Below, piece by piece: positions 41,464 through 52,878 of a DNA stretch of 64,000 nucleotides (within the stretch, counting starts at the first letter, position 1; every line of letters begins with the position of its first letter). The position numbers were made by a program, and so were the translations under genes. The notes under the pieces were generated by a model. That model made no database searches and was not told the DNA's origin. It saw only the letters and a list, made by a program, of their open reading frames with translations. Source of the stretch: Caenorhabditis remanei (lineage: Eukaryota; Nematoda; Chromadorea; Rhabditida; Rhabditidae); the NCBI RefSeq assembly GCF_010183535.1, contig NC_071328.1, forward strand, positions 15,872,001 through 15,936,000. Direction: 5' to 3'.

Positions 41464-44400
41464 TTTCGATTCGTTGCGAGTTGAGAAAGAAGAAGAAGAC
41501 GCTGAAATGAGAAACATATGGTGTGAGGGGGTAATTGGATAAGAATGGGGACGGACGGGGACGATAATGAGCAAAACGGAGAAAATGAGCAAAACGGGGG
41601 GAGGGAAATTGTGTAAAATTGAAGAAAGAGGTGACAGAAACGAGATTGCAGAGAGAAAATGAAGATTCTGAAACACAAAATGGTTGAAAATTGGCTAAAA
41701 TCAGGTCAAAGTGAGCTAGAAATCCCGAAAATCGAAGTAAAACTAATAATTTCGAGTGGTTATTCATAAAACTGCTTTTTCAGCTGAAAAATGGTTTGAG
41801 AACTGAAAATGCCGGCTAGAAGTGTCGCTTTCAAGCAGATTTAGTTTGAATTTCAAGAAAAATTCCAACTTTTTACTAAAAACAGCGGAAAACTGCAAAT
41901 TTCTCGAAAAATCGGTATAAATCACTAAAAAATAGCGCTGAATAGTTCGAAAATCGAAAAAGCTCGATGAATTTAGTGTCGCTATTGGACTAAAATGGAT
42001 GAGTTATCAGGAAAACTCTAGAAATGGCTTGAAAATTGATAAATTGCAGTATTACCTCAGAAAATCCAGTTGTAAATGGCCGGAATCCAGTTTCAAACAG
42101 CAAACCCCCGTCTCAAACTATGAAAAATTGCTCGAAAATCGTTATTTTTTCACCAAAAATTGCCCCTAAGCACTGAAAAGTCTAACATGGAAACATTTTA
42201 GAAGCGAAATCGAAGAGAAATGGAGAAAATCTCACTGTTTAGCTGAAAACTATTGAAAAATTGTCAAAATCGAGCTCCAAACTGTAAAAACCTGTCTTAA
42301 AATACGAAAAACTGCTTGAATACCACATTTACCAACTGATAACCGCTCTAAATCCAAATAAGAGAACATTCTCTATGAGCTATCGAAACCAAATGGCGAA
42401 AATCTGACTTTTTGAACCAGGAAACGCGAAAAGTATCAAAAAATGTGAAAAAACACAACAAAGAAAGCGAAAATGGCTCAAAAATTGATGAATTGCAGCA
42501 TTACCTAAAAAAAACCTGTTGAAAATGGTCGAAATCGAGCTATAAACAGCGAAAACCCGTCTTCAACTATGAAAAACTGCTAGAAAACCCGCAGTATTTC
42601 TCCAAAACAAGGGGAAATTCGAACAAGAGAACATTCTAGAACCCGTCCCCCCCATCTAATTGTAAGCACAAAACGAGAAGAGAGGCGAATGAAATGTTTG
42701 CATGCGGCCATCTGGTTAGTCTGCGTCTCTCTCTCTCTCTCTATATATATCGAACAGTGGTCAGTTAGTCACAGAACCACACAACGAGCCGCCCGTTGCT
42801 TCTCAATTGAATGTGTACTACTAAAGGGGTCCATACTTAATGTCAAATGCATTGAGAACGTTCTGGCGGCAAGCTGAAGGAAAGAAGAATGGATGGACAA
42901 CCACACAAGACGATGAATCATTTTGAAACAGACGACGCGACGGACGAAATTGGAAAATCGAGAGACAAGAGTTGCGAAACAATTCAATTTGAAGCTAGAA
43001 TTAGGGTTACGAAATTCAGAAGAGAGACTTCTGAATAGCTCCCCGAAAAGTTATGAAATCCGCTGGTGACTCAACTTTTGGATTTTTGATCTGGAAAAAA
43101 TTCAACGAGATGAGCAAGAAAACAGATTTTTCGCTATTTTTAAGGGGTTCGAGGCGATTTTCATGATGAAAAACCTGGAAAAATTCCGATTTTTGTGAAA
43201 ATGTGCTGAAAATTAGTGAGAAAAACGGCTTTTTCGCTACAGTTTCAGTCGGAACAGCTATTTTTGAGGATTAGAACCTTCGGAATCACGAAACTACTCG
43301 AAACTCCCTCCGATTTAGTAAAAACCCGGATATTTCAGTATATTTTCAATCGGAATCGCTATTTTGGAGACTAATAGCCACTTTTAGTACGAAAAATCCC
43401 ATTTCTAGTAAAATTCCAGCATAAAATGACCAAGAGAAAGATGAAATGCGATATAGAACCGCCCATTTTATACGGAGGGAGCTATTCTGAATCTGAATTC
43501 AGATGGTTATAAAATCGGGGCGATGACTCAGATCTAAGACATCAGAGATAGGAAAAACAATATTTCCGGTGAAAAATATACAATTTTTTGAGAATAATTT
43601 TAAAAACCGTTTTTTTTGCCCAAAAATACGAAAAAAACCTACATCTTCGGCTGAAAACGTAATAAAAACCTAAATTCTGAATAAAAACTGGCGAAAAATG
43701 CCCAAAAACGCCTGAGAAACCAAGAAAACAGTTCCAATCTCGCCAGTTTTCGAGAAAAACACTAAAAACCATGACAAATCGCAAGAAGTGGACGGAAAAC
43801 GAAAGACGGACGGGATGACAATTACGTATGCGAAAAACCGCGCGATTTTTGGCGGGTAGATCGAAAATTTGAATTTTGACCTAAACATTGGAAAATTGTG
43901 GGTCTAGAAAAAATGTTTGATTGAAAAACCGTCTTCTGGGGGTCAAAATGAGCGGAAAAATACAATTTTTCCATTAAATTGGATATTTTCCCCCAGTTTT
44001 TATACATTTTCGAACGTAGGCGGTTCCTAATCAATCTGAAATAATCAATTGTGACTAAAAAGTTGATAAAAAGAGAGCGATGAGTCACCGACACCACCGA
44101 TACATCCGTCTCTCTTCTATTCTTCTTCCTAATCGTCAAAAGACCAGATTGTTTCGAAAATGAATAAGAATATAAGAGAACAGATGGCTTGGACGGACGA
44201 GAGGGGACCGACCGCCTCACATACGCACAATTACGAATGAATGGCGGTTTTCAAGACAAGGCGAAGAAAGAATAAAAGAGGGAAAAATTGGGCAAGGTAA
44301 TCGGAGATTTCGACTTCAAGGACACACATACAAACACCATACACACATTTTGGAGAAAAAAACCATTGTTGTTTTACTTTTTCTTTTTCGGGAGTAAAGT

Positions 44401-44515
44401 ATTTATACGATTTAAATAATTTTAGTTTTAAAAAATGTAGGGAATCATTAAACACAATCGATATCAGATGTAGATCGACGCTGCTAGAACGGAGCGTGGA
44501 TGGGGAGACGACGGT
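41464..44515. other. 3-kb intergenic region upstream of profilin
   Basis: Presumably holds the profilin promoter. A direct repeat of about 110 bp occurs at about 42020-42140 and 42480-42590 (gatgaattgcagtattacct and aatggccg(g)aatc words). CT/AT microsatellite (ctctctctctctctatatat) near 42735. No gene supported. Confidence 0.5.
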
Positions 44516-45225
44516 TTAGTTGACTCCGAGAAGCTCGACCTCGAAGATGAGGGTGGCGTTGGCGGGGATTTGTGGTGGAACTCCACGTGCTCCGTAGCCG
44601 AGATCGGCGGAGATGGTGAGCTTCGACTTCTCACCGACGGACATCTGGAAAAAAGTTGTTTTGGAGAGAAGATTGGGGGTTTTTCAGGCTAGAAAAAGAA
44701 CCGAGACAGCAGTTAGGTTCGCATGGAGTCAACAACGCTTAATCAGCTGAAAGCATGCTGAAAATCGATGAAAAGAAGCTTGGCTATACTCCTAGCGCTA
44801 TCACAGCCTCAAAAATCGATAAAAACCTAATCAGGGAAGCCTAGAGTAGTTGCTCACGGCTTCCGACTAGCTCCAAGCGGCGGCACTTTCTCTCTCAAAA
44901 ATCGATAAAACTCGTATCCTTTTAGCGAAAAATGCCTCGCGCCGCGCTAAACGAGAAGCGAAGGAAGCTCTCTGTTTCCGGCTAGCTTCAGCTTGCTCCC
45001 CCTTAAAATCGATATCAACACACAAACCTGAGCGACTCCTTGGTCCCATCCCTTGATGACCTCTCCCTTTCCAATCTTGAACTTGAATGGAGATCCACGA
45101 TCGCGAGACGAGTCGACCTTCGTTCCGTTCTCAAGAGTGAGCACGTAGTGGCAGGTGACAGTTTGTCCTTGCTTTGGCTTGGTGACGTTGTCGCCCTCGA
45201 CGAGAATTTGTCTATCGACGCCCAT
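44516..45225 (-). CDS. fkb-2: FKBP12-type peptidyl-prolyl isomerase
   Basis: Exons 45028-45225 and 44516-44644 join to 108 codons, the FKBP12 length. Active-site residues are present: [21 protein letters not shown] (Phe and Asp of the FK506 pocket), [16 protein letters not shown] (Trp floor), [11 protein letters not shown] and [10 protein letters not shown]. It catalyses cis-trans isomerisation of Xaa-Pro bonds and in other animals binds FK506/rapamycin and ryanodine receptor; the in vivo partner here is unknown. A tttttgcag acceptor five bases before the ATG is typical of trans-splicing. It shares strand and neighbourhood with profilin, as I recall for fkb-2 and pfn-1 in C. elegans. The adjacent intron contains Ala/Arg-rich shadow ORFs only. 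Confidence 0.9.
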
Positions 45226-46150
45226 TCTTGCTGCAAAAATAGTAATTTTAGGGAGAATTGGAAGGATTTTGAAGATTTTGAGGGTTTTAAGCAAGAAAAA
45301 AGAAAAGAAATAAGCAAAAATAGCGGTTTATTTTCATCACGCCATTTTTCGGCGACCAACCATCATATTTTTGAAAATAAAACTGGTCATAGGTAATTTA
45401 ATACCGCCTCTTCCGATTTTTCGACAAGAAAACCCGAAAAAACGGCGAAAAACGGTCAAAAACACGCAAAATAGGTGGTTGTTTACCCCAAGGCGCCAAA
45501 ATAAAATCGGGAAGATTCAAATCGAAACGACGGCGCGGCGATCGTGGCGAGATATCACCGCTCGCGAAACTCCCCGCGCCTTTAATCTCTCGCGTCGGCG
45601 TCTCTCGTTTTCGCGTTGTCTCTCGTGGCGAGTCGACGGAAATTGATGAAAATTGAAGGAATTTCAGCGAAAAAATGCTGAAAATCGGCGGAAAAATAAA
45701 ATTTTTAAATGAAATTAACAATTTAAACGAGAAAATTGTCTTGTAATCGGGAGAAATTATGTTTCCACCTGAAAAAAGCCAAAATTTGAGGAGCAAGAAA
45801 AAGAAAACAATTTCTGGTGCACCTCCGACGCGTTTCAGAGTTTTTTCAGGGCTGGCGTGACGTTGGCGCGTTTCTGATTAAGAAAAACTGAATATGGGGT
45901 GAATTCTGACGCGTTTTTCAGTGAAAATTCGGTAAAAATTGTGTACCAAACTTCGTTTTTCGCAATTTCAGGAAAACAATTTTCAGTTTCAGAATTTACG
46001 AGAACTGGCGCACCTTTTTCATCTGATGAACAAAGTCGGGGATTTTCTCAAGTGGAAAAACCTTCAGCCAACTTGTAATATCGCTATTTTCATAGATTTC
46101 TCACTGAATTTGTTTGGATCTGGCGCTCATTGGGCGTGTTTTTTTCAATG
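45226..46150. other. Divergent intergenic region, CpG-rich core
   Basis: 45520-45640 is unusually rich in CG and tctcgcg words (for example ctctcgcgtcggcgtctctc), probably the promoter of the FKBP12 gene. The rest is AT-rich and empty. Confidence 0.45.
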
Positions 46151-46320
46151 AGCAACAATTCTCCCGTGTTCTTGACATGAACTTGACAGTTCTTTGAACT
46201 GAACTCGGGGTAACCGGGTAGATGCCTGACCGGGGCACCCACTGACCGTCTTTGACCAGCATATATACCCTTCGTTCCCTCAACAGAACTCATAACCGTC
46301 TGCGACTCGACTGTGATACC
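46150..46320 (+). promoter_or_regulatory. TATA promoter of first membrane-protein gene
   Basis: Conserved with 47860-48021: gttcttgacatgaacttgac, tgaactcggggtaaccgggt, ccggggcaccc, then catatatacccttcg (TATA) about 60 bases before the ATG at 46321. Conservation extends through the 5' leader. Confidence 0.7.
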
Positions 46321-47173
46321 ATGATTCCAGCATACTCAATGGCCCCTTGGGTAGCTCAGGGAAACCCTGAAGGATATAGAATCATGTAAGTGTTATGATT
46401 AGCAAAACTTTTCCAAAAACAAATTTCCAGGAATGGACCTTTCAATGTCGAGAAAGCGTGAGTTGCAATAGACTAGACTAAAAATTGTAATGTCTAGATG
46501 GGGTTTGTTTACAGACACTATCTTCTTGTCCGCACGTGTCCTGTAGGAAAAAGCTGGACGGGTGAGGAAAAACAAACACCTGAACCCTTTCACATAATGA
46601 ACGAACAATGTGCCAAGGGACCATCGACAATGCTGGGAGAATGTGAAACCAGAAAACTAGTTGCCAATTGTGAGCAGGTCGTCCGTGAGGGCGTTGAGGA
46701 ATTTTGCAAAAAGTATAATACTTGTAAGTAAATCCTTTTTCTTAAAGGCGTACTAAGGTCAACTCTAATTTTTTTCATACAATAATGTATGTGTGTCTGT
46801 GAGTTCATTTTCTTATGGAAATATTTTTTTATTTGGTGAAAAAGAATTAAAGATGCATACTGAACCCCTTTTTACAGCGCCGGCATGTGCTTGGTTGCCA
46901 ACAACTACTCTGCCTCCAATCACTGACAACCCATCGGAATCCACAACCTCCACTTCCAACAATCTTCCACTAATCATTGGAGCTGTTGTCGGAGTTGTTC
47001 TCATCATTGCCATTGCAATTGGTCTCTTCTGCTACTGTCGTAAGAAGAAGATGTCGAAGAAGGGCGGGCAAGGATCTGGAACAACTACTGGTGGTACAAC
47101 TGGCGGTACCACTCAACAATCTGGAATGACTTCTACTACTCGTACAAAAAGCAAGAACTCGACGATGGTTTGA
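46321..47173 (+). CDS. One-pass membrane protein, tandem paralogue 1
   Basis: Exons 46321-46385, 46431-46457, 46515-46723 and 46878-47173 join to 198 codons. No N-terminal signal peptide. Residues 1-131 contain six to seven Cys in spaced positions (RTCPVG, EQCAKG, GECETR, ANCEQV, EFCKKY, PACAWL), suggesting disulfides and an outside location. Residues 132-154 are a membrane helix (LIIGAVVGVVLIIAIAIGLF). A Cys-Lys stop-transfer follows, then a low-complexity Gly/Thr/Ser tail with GGTTGG. The pattern suggests a signal-anchor, N-outside protein. It is paralogous to the next gene with identical exon phases. Family not recognised; probably nematode-specific. Confidence 0.85.
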
Positions 47174-47859
47174 ATTGTGAAGAGACAGAGAGATATTACT
47201 TGTTTTAAATTTGAATTGAGTGATTACTCAAAATAAATTTGTTTCTTTTCCTCAGAATTTTCATGAAACTTTTGGGGAAAAAGTCAAATTGGGGCTGAAC
47301 TTTCCTAGTGTTCTCGAATTTTCGGTGTACTGTAATCCTTGAACTGCCCTAGGCACGTCTTGGATTCAAATGACCGGGGCACCCACTGACATTCTTGACC
47401 AGTTGGTTTGCCCCTCGCTTTGGGCGCGTATTAGGGTATCAAACGCTGCCGCATGAAGTGAGCAAGGCCAATTAAAAACGGTCACCAATTCTGCAATCAT
47501 ATCAGGTGAAAAAACTAGAAACTGGGGTGTCGTCGGAGACGCCTTTTTTCAGACTATAATAAACTGGAAACCCTTGAAAAATGTGCTGTTTTCATAGATT
47601 ATACGGCACTTTTCTAACCTGGGACATATTTGGCTCATTTTTCATAAACCATGAAACAACTAGAGGCAGGAGTGCCGGAGAAGCGTTTTTTTAACTTTAC
47701 AAGGAGACTGGAGCGTTTTCATTGCATTTTTCTATCTAACAATCGAAATTATTATTGGTATCCATGGATGATCTAGTTTTGACACACCTTTGACACATTT
47801 TGAACTTTTTTGTTGTTGTTTTTTTTATATTTTAAAGAGAGAAACTATGTAGTTAATAT
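47174..47859. other. Intergenic with a decayed third promoter copy
   Basis: 47370-47430 contains tgaccggggcacccactgac, then cttgaccag, as in the two working promoters, but the TATA word has been lost (gttggtttgcccctcg stands in its place) and no matching coding exon follows. It is likely the remnant of a former third gene in the cluster. Confidence 0.6.
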
Positions 47860-48021
47860 TCCCCTCGTGTTCTTGACATGAACTTGACAGTTCTTTGAAC
47901 TGAACTCGGGGTAACCGGGTACATGTCTAACCGGGGCACCGACTGACCGTCTTTGAACAGCATATATACCCTTCGCTCCCTGAACAGAACTCATAACCAT
48001 CTGCAATTCGACACTGGTACC
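47860..48021 (+). promoter_or_regulatory. TATA promoter of second membrane-protein gene
   Basis: Matches 46150-46320 almost base for base: tgaactcggggtaaccgggt, ccggggcacc, catatataccctt at 47961, and an aacagaactcataacc leader before the ATG at 48022. Confidence 0.7.
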
Positions 48022-48765
48022 ATGGCAAGGAATTCCCGTATGTTTGGTTTCCCTGGGTCTATCCCCCCTCAGGTTCATGAGCGCTTTAAAATCTTGTAAG
48101 TATTATGACTAGCAAACCTGTTCCAAAAACTAATTTCCAGGATGGGACCTTTCAATGCGAAGAAAGTGTGAGTTGCAATAGGGTTGACTAAAAATTATAT
48201 CATTTAGAGCTGTTTATTTACAGAGACCTTCTTCTTGGGAACGCGTGTCCAATAACTGTAGACGTTCCGGGTACGAGTTTCTTCAAAATCCAAACACCTG
48301 AACCCTTGCACATAATGAACGAAAAATGTGCCAAGAAACCATCGGAACTGCTGGGAGAGTGCGAAACCAAAAAAGAAGTTCCCAATTGTGACGAAGTGGT
48401 CCGTGAGGGTGTTGAGCAATTTTGCAAAGAACATAATACTTGTAAGTAAATACATTTTTCTTAATAACATCCCTAATGTAAAACTTTCAGCACCAGCTTG
48501 TGATTGGCTGGCAACAACCACTACTGAAAGCTCCAAAACTCTCTTCATCATAATTGGAGCTGTTGTCGGAGGTGTTCTCATCCTCGCCATTGCAATTGGT
48601 CTCTTCTTCTACTGTCGTAGTAAGAAAAATAAGCTAGCTGGAAAGAAAGGTCAAGGTACTACTGGTGCAACAGATGGTGGCACAACTGAAAGTGGCACAG
48701 CTCAACCGTCTGGAATGACTTCTACTCCTTCTGGCGTCCAACCTGGGAAGCCAAATACGATTTGA
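48022..48765 (+). CDS. One-pass membrane protein, tandem paralogue 2
   Basis: Exons 48022-48095, 48141-48167, 48224-48441 and 48491-48765 join to 197 codons. Same plan as the gene at 46321: N-terminal region with KILMGPFNAKKV, Cys positions (NACPIT, EKCAKK, GECETK, PNCDEV, QFCKEH, PACDWL), helix at 124-148 (LFIIIGAVVGGVLILAIAIG) and a Gly/Thr/Ser tail. The short 27-nt second exon has the same size and phases as in paralogue 1. The N-termini (first 24 residues) have diverged most. AATAAA follows the stop by about 25 bases. Confidence 0.85.
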
Positions 48766-49007
48766 ACTTGTTACTTGATTCTAAGTTTTGAAAATAAATG
48801 TTTTTATTCTCTACCTTTTCCTACTACAAAATGCGTTTTGCCTTTTTATCACCAACCAACTCCACATTACATACTAAACACTTTCTCTTATCAGCCAGTT
48901 CTCAATTGTCATTATCATCATTCCCACTTTCACTATAAAAAGAAGTACACAAGAGTTTAATTGATTTTGAAAATTTGTTTGATTCTCAAACTATTCTTTT
49001 CTAAATT

Positions 49008-50084
49008 ATGGCTGAACAACTACAAGACCTCGAAGACTATATTCAATACCAATTCGATGACATCCCGTCGTTCAAGCTAGCCGTATTCCTGAATTCAGAG
49101 GAGATCAAAGTGAAGACAGTGGTTGGGGAGGTTGAGGAGGTAGGTCACAAAAAATCGATGTTTCTAGAAATTTGCTGTATTTTGTTAGTTGACAAATTAC
49201 AAGTACCTCGTTAGAGTAAGATTATATAAAAGTTAGAAAAAGTGGAAGGGGGTATTTGAGACTTGGTCCCGGGCTTCCACATGGTACCAGAATTCTAAAT
49301 TTTATATATTTGGGTAGATCAAATCAAGCTTCTCATTTTTGTTGTTGACAATTCTTTGATAGCTCCGCCCACTTTTGAGTTATGCGCCTTTAAAGTCTTC
49401 CTTCTCTGTGTCTCCTGCTTTTCTAGTTACCATCTTTAAAGACGCATATCTCAAAAGTGGGCGGAGCAATAAAAAAGTTGTAAACTACAAAAATGTAGAT
49501 TTTTATTTGATCTACACAGTTGTTTTAAAATTTTTGTTATGCGCCTTCAAAGAGTGCGCAGAAAAATCGGAGAGAAGTCCTTAAAATTCAGTTTTTCAAC
49601 AATTTAAAAAATTTGTATGCCTGTATTTATGTTGTATTTGACCGAATATTAACAAAACTTATATTTTCAAGTAGAGATAAACTAGATCTTCATTTTTGTA
49701 GTTGACAACTTTTTTCTAGCTCCGCCCACTTTTGAGATATGCGTCTTTAAAGATTGGTGCCAAAAAAAAATGAACGAAAAAGGGAGACTAGGCCGGATCT
49801 TACAACTTATCATATAAAAAAATTTCCAGAACCTCATCTCCACCCTCATCTCCAGTGTCCACGACCATCAAACCCCCGAGAATTTCCACCTTGGCTCTCA
49901 TATTTTCTCGAAGGACACCCTGAAATCCAACGAGAAACTTCTGGAATACTCATCTGAATCCGATTCTCCACGTGTGTTCGTTGTGAAGAGAAATGATAAT
50001 TTATTGATTGTTTATTGTTGTGGAACCAGTTGTGAGAAGGATCAAGGACGGGTGAGGGAATTGATGTTGGAGTTGTTGTATTGA
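49008..50084 (+). CDS. Small conserved-looking soluble protein, 128 aa
   Basis: Exons 49008-49139 and 49830-50084 join in phase 0. The protein begins MAEQLQDLEDYIQYQFDDIP and contains FKLAVFLNSEEIKVKTVVGE, NLISTLISSVHDHQ and a C-terminal VFVVKRNDNLLIVYCCGTSC. It has alternating β-like segments, no signal peptide and no membrane helix. The family is not recognised. The 690-bp intron carries three arms of the GCGGAGCT foldback repeat, so the intron is mostly mobile DNA. Confidence 0.75.
49305..49760. repeat. GCGGAGCT foldback repeats (one complete, one half)
   Basis: 49305-49525 is a palindrome (gtagatcaaatcaagcttct... inverse ...atttgatctacac). 49670-49760 is a single arm. Both lie in the intron of the 49008 gene. 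Confidence 0.75.
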
Positions 50085-50204
50085 TAAAGAACAAAAAGAA
50101 TTATTGATCTTGGACACACAGACAGACAAAAAACCCAGAAAAAGTGACCAACTTTGAAACCTCATCTCGAATTTCCCTTATAATACATTCTGCTCGAATG
50201 CATA

Positions 50205-50425
50205 CTCGTTGTGTAGATTACATCCAGCACTACATTTTTGTAGTTGACAACTTTTTGCTAGCTCCGCCCACTTTTGAGATACAAGTGTTCTTAGCGGCGC
50301 CGCCGTGCAGTGAGACGCAGAGTTTCTGAGCGTCCAACTTCAACCGCTTGTATCTCAAAAGTGGGCGGAGCTAGCAAAAAGTTGTCAACTACAAAAATGT
50401 AGAACTGGACTTGATCTACACAACT
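50205..50425. repeat. GCGGAGCT foldback repeat, complete
   Basis: Arms with ctagctccgcccacttttga and its inverse, around a ggcgccgccg centre, bounded by gtgtagatta / gatctacac. Intergenic. Confidence 0.8.
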
Positions 50426-50649
50426 ATATAAGTTTTAACAAAATTGAGAAGAAGAGGTTTTTGAAATTGATGCCAAAATGTAGGTCAAATTCCCAAATCT
50501 CCAAAGTGTCATAACTTTTCCAATTTTCACCTGTTTTTTATGGTTTTTGGTTTGTTTTGAAGATAGATTATTGAATTCCACTTGTAGTACAAATAGTTGG
50601 AAAAAATCAAGTTGTTATATTTTATTCACACCAAACACCCATTCCTTCA

Positions 50650-51963
50650 CTACTTCTTCTTCTCCTCCTCCTTCTTCTTCTCGCCGGCACCAATGAAATG
50701 ATTTTCCGCCGAGTTGAATGCCATCACCATCGGCACTGCTTTCAGTTGATTTTTCAGTGGATCCATTGAGAGTTCACTCGGACGACGGGCCACGGGCACT
50801 GGCTCATCTATTGACTCTGTTGAGAACACCTTCTTGTTGGCCAGCGCGGCGAGCTCTTCTGGGGTTTTCTGGAAGAAATTGAAGGGTGATGGGGTTAGTG
50901 TTGAGGTAGAGGAGGCCAAGGGCTACAAAATAAGCTAAACTTTGACGAAAACAGTCGAAAATTCAGATAGTTACGAGGTCTAGAAGTTGACGTATGTAAA
51001 ATGAAGGTTTCCTAAGATTTCAATGGATCGCGAATGGATTAGACCCCTAAAAAGGTTAAAATTACCCTGTTGAAGTCTAGAATCAATGTATCTCCCCAGA
51101 AATAAGAAGAAAAAAGAAGCAAAAACAAAAAACCACTAGCGGGGGTCGAACCCAGGGCAGCTCCCCTCAGATCCAAAACAGCGCGCCCTACCGCATAGGC
51201 TACGCGGTCGACAAAAGGAAGTGTGGCGACGGGTGTATATGAAAGCGAGAGAGTGTGGCGCCTGAGTTACTGTAGGCTGATGGTTGGATCCTGGGTTCTG
51301 AACAGGCTTGTTCGGAAAAAAATTTTCGGAAAATCGGAAACGGAATTTTTTTTCCGATTTTCCTTTTCGGAAAATCGTATATCCGAAATTTTTTCCGAAT
51401 TTTTTTTTCGGAAAAACCGGAAAATTCGGAAAATTTCGGAAAATGACAAAAACGACTTATTCGGGCCTGAAATCAAGGAATTTAATTGAAATATCAATGA
51501 TATTATCGAGAGTAAACAATAAAAACAACATATTAATTGTCAGGCCCGCTATTCTGATGGTCAAACCCATCAATCGAAAGTTTTGTTTTTTTTTTCAGTA
51601 CCTCAAAAAATCAAATTTTCCGACTTTTTTCGGAAAATTTTCCGACTATTTCCGAAAATTTTCCGAAAAACCAATTCGGAAAATTTCCAATCGGAAAAAT
51701 TTTCCGAAAAAAAAATCGGAAAATTTACCGTCGGAAAAATTCTCCGAAAAAAGTCGGAAAATCGGAAAAATCGGAAATTCCGATTTCCGGTTTTGAACAA
51801 GCCTGGTTCTGAATCCACCAGGATCACAGAATTAGAAGTTTTTCACTATTTTCACCTATTTTCACTCCCCGAAACTCACCTTCTTCAACATTTTCTCCTT
51901 CTCCGCCACCGTCTTGCCACTTTTTCCGCTTTGATCCGCGACAACACCCGACTTGTTCTCCAT
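50650..51963 (-). CDS. Small Lys/Glu-rich protein, 100 aa
   Basis: Exons 51880-51963 and 50650-50868 join in phase 0. The sequence begins MENKSGVVADQSGKSGKTVA and contains KTPEELAALANKKVF, ESIDEPVPVARRPSEL and VPMVMAFNSAENHFIG. It ends in a GEKKKEEEKKK tail. It is soluble, probably largely disordered with one helix, and of unknown function. The intron contains the 503-bp element below and a tRNA-like sequence. A longer read-through ORF into the intron (MASSTSTL start) is less likely because a CTTCCAG acceptor marks the exon edge. Confidence 0.75.
51137..51212 (-). repeat. tRNA-like sequence, family 2
   Basis: Minus strand: GCGTAGCCTATGCGGTAG (A-box-like TAGCCTATGCGG) and CCCTGGGTTCGACCCCC (B box) about 40 bases apart, with related copies at 52325 and 54450. 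A possible tRNA-derived SINE or tRNA pseudogene. The acceptor stem does not close convincingly. Confidence 0.6.
51303..51805. mobile_element. 503-bp TTCGGAAAA-rich element with 8-bp target duplication
   Basis: Ends CAGGCTTGTTC and GAACAAGCCTG, flanked on both sides by gttctgaa (51295-51302 and 51806-51813). Next to each end are many ttcggaaaat / attttccgaa words, and the middle is AT-rich without these. No transposase. Same structural plan as 15166, 29799 and 38534. Confidence 0.87.
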
Positions 51964-52324
51964 TTTCTCTTCTTCCGACGATGCGAGGATTTTACAAGTA
52001 AAAATCACAAGAGGAATGATCGGAAATCAATCGATAATCGACTTATAGGGAGAAATGAGGGCAAAATACGTGGATTTTCGAGAGTCCGTGACCTTTAGCC
52101 TATTGACCTCGGGGGTTACTGTAGACAAACAACTCCACGTTGTCAGAAAATAAAGAAACCGAATAAAAACAATCAGTTCCTAATAATTAGTTTTCGTTGT
52201 TATCGTGTTGGACACACTCTGCACACGTGGCTTTTCAACAACGTGGTAAGCTTTCAGGAGTGTCCTTGGAAGGGGAGAAGCTCCCGCTCCTATACACCAT
52301 CCACCTGCTGCGTTCCTGTCGTCT

Positions 52325-52390
52325 GCGTAGCCTATGCGGCAGCGCGCGCTGTTTTGGATCCGAGGCACCCGGGTTCGACCCCCCAGACCC
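52325..52390 (+). repeat. tRNA-like sequence, family 2
   Basis: gcgtagcctatgcggcagcg, then gttttggatccgaggcaccc and gggttcgacccccc: A-box-like and B-box words spaced as in a tRNA gene. No run of Ts close behind. Confidence 0.6.
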
Positions 52391-52589
52391 TAATTTTTTT
52401 TTGCTTGTTTTTAAAGGTAACAAAAATAGATTTGAAGAGAAGTAGGGTGATTTAGAATGGGGTTTGTAATTTTTGAAGGAAAAAATTGGGGAATGGAGAT
52501 TCCAGATATGTTTTTCATGGCATAACTTCTGAAAGTCTGTGTCACCGTAACCTGTTATCCGATTTTCTCGATTTTAGGCTAATTTTGTA

Positions 52590-52790
52590 GAGCGGAAATA
52601 GCGCTACATTTTTGTAGTTAACAGCTTTTTGATAGCTCGGCCCGCTTTTGAGATATGCGTCTTTGAAGATAGCTTCCTGGTAAAAAAGTCGCCCGGGAAG
52701 CTATCATTAAAGGCGCATATCTTAAAAATGGGCGGAGATAACAAAAAGTTGTCAACTACAAAAATGTAGAGCTTGATTTGCTCTACAGAA
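52590..52790. repeat. GCGGAGCT foldback repeat, complete but diverged
   Basis: Arms agctcggcccgcttttgaga and atcttaaaaatgggcggaga, bounded by gtagagcg / gctctac. It lies just upstream of the next gene. Confidence 0.7.
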
Positions 52791-52878
52791 ATGTGTTAAA
52801 ATTTTTTGAAATCGACTTGAAATCACGATGTTACAGAGTCTCAAACAATACTTTTTTCCAGAACACCCTATTCAAAAG

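Noticed and set aside
42700..42990. ORFs near the CT/AT microsatellite upstream of profilin
   Set aside because: Overlapping ORFs on both strands, no splice context, no recognisable protein.
45371..45800. Arg-rich ORFs over 45.4-45.8 kb
   Set aside because: Overlapping frames on both strands in a CpG-rich promoter-like region, so compositional.
51223..52098. Phe/Lys-rich ORFs up to 171 codons
   Set aside because: They arise from the iterated TTCGGAAAA motif of the mobile element at 51303-51805.
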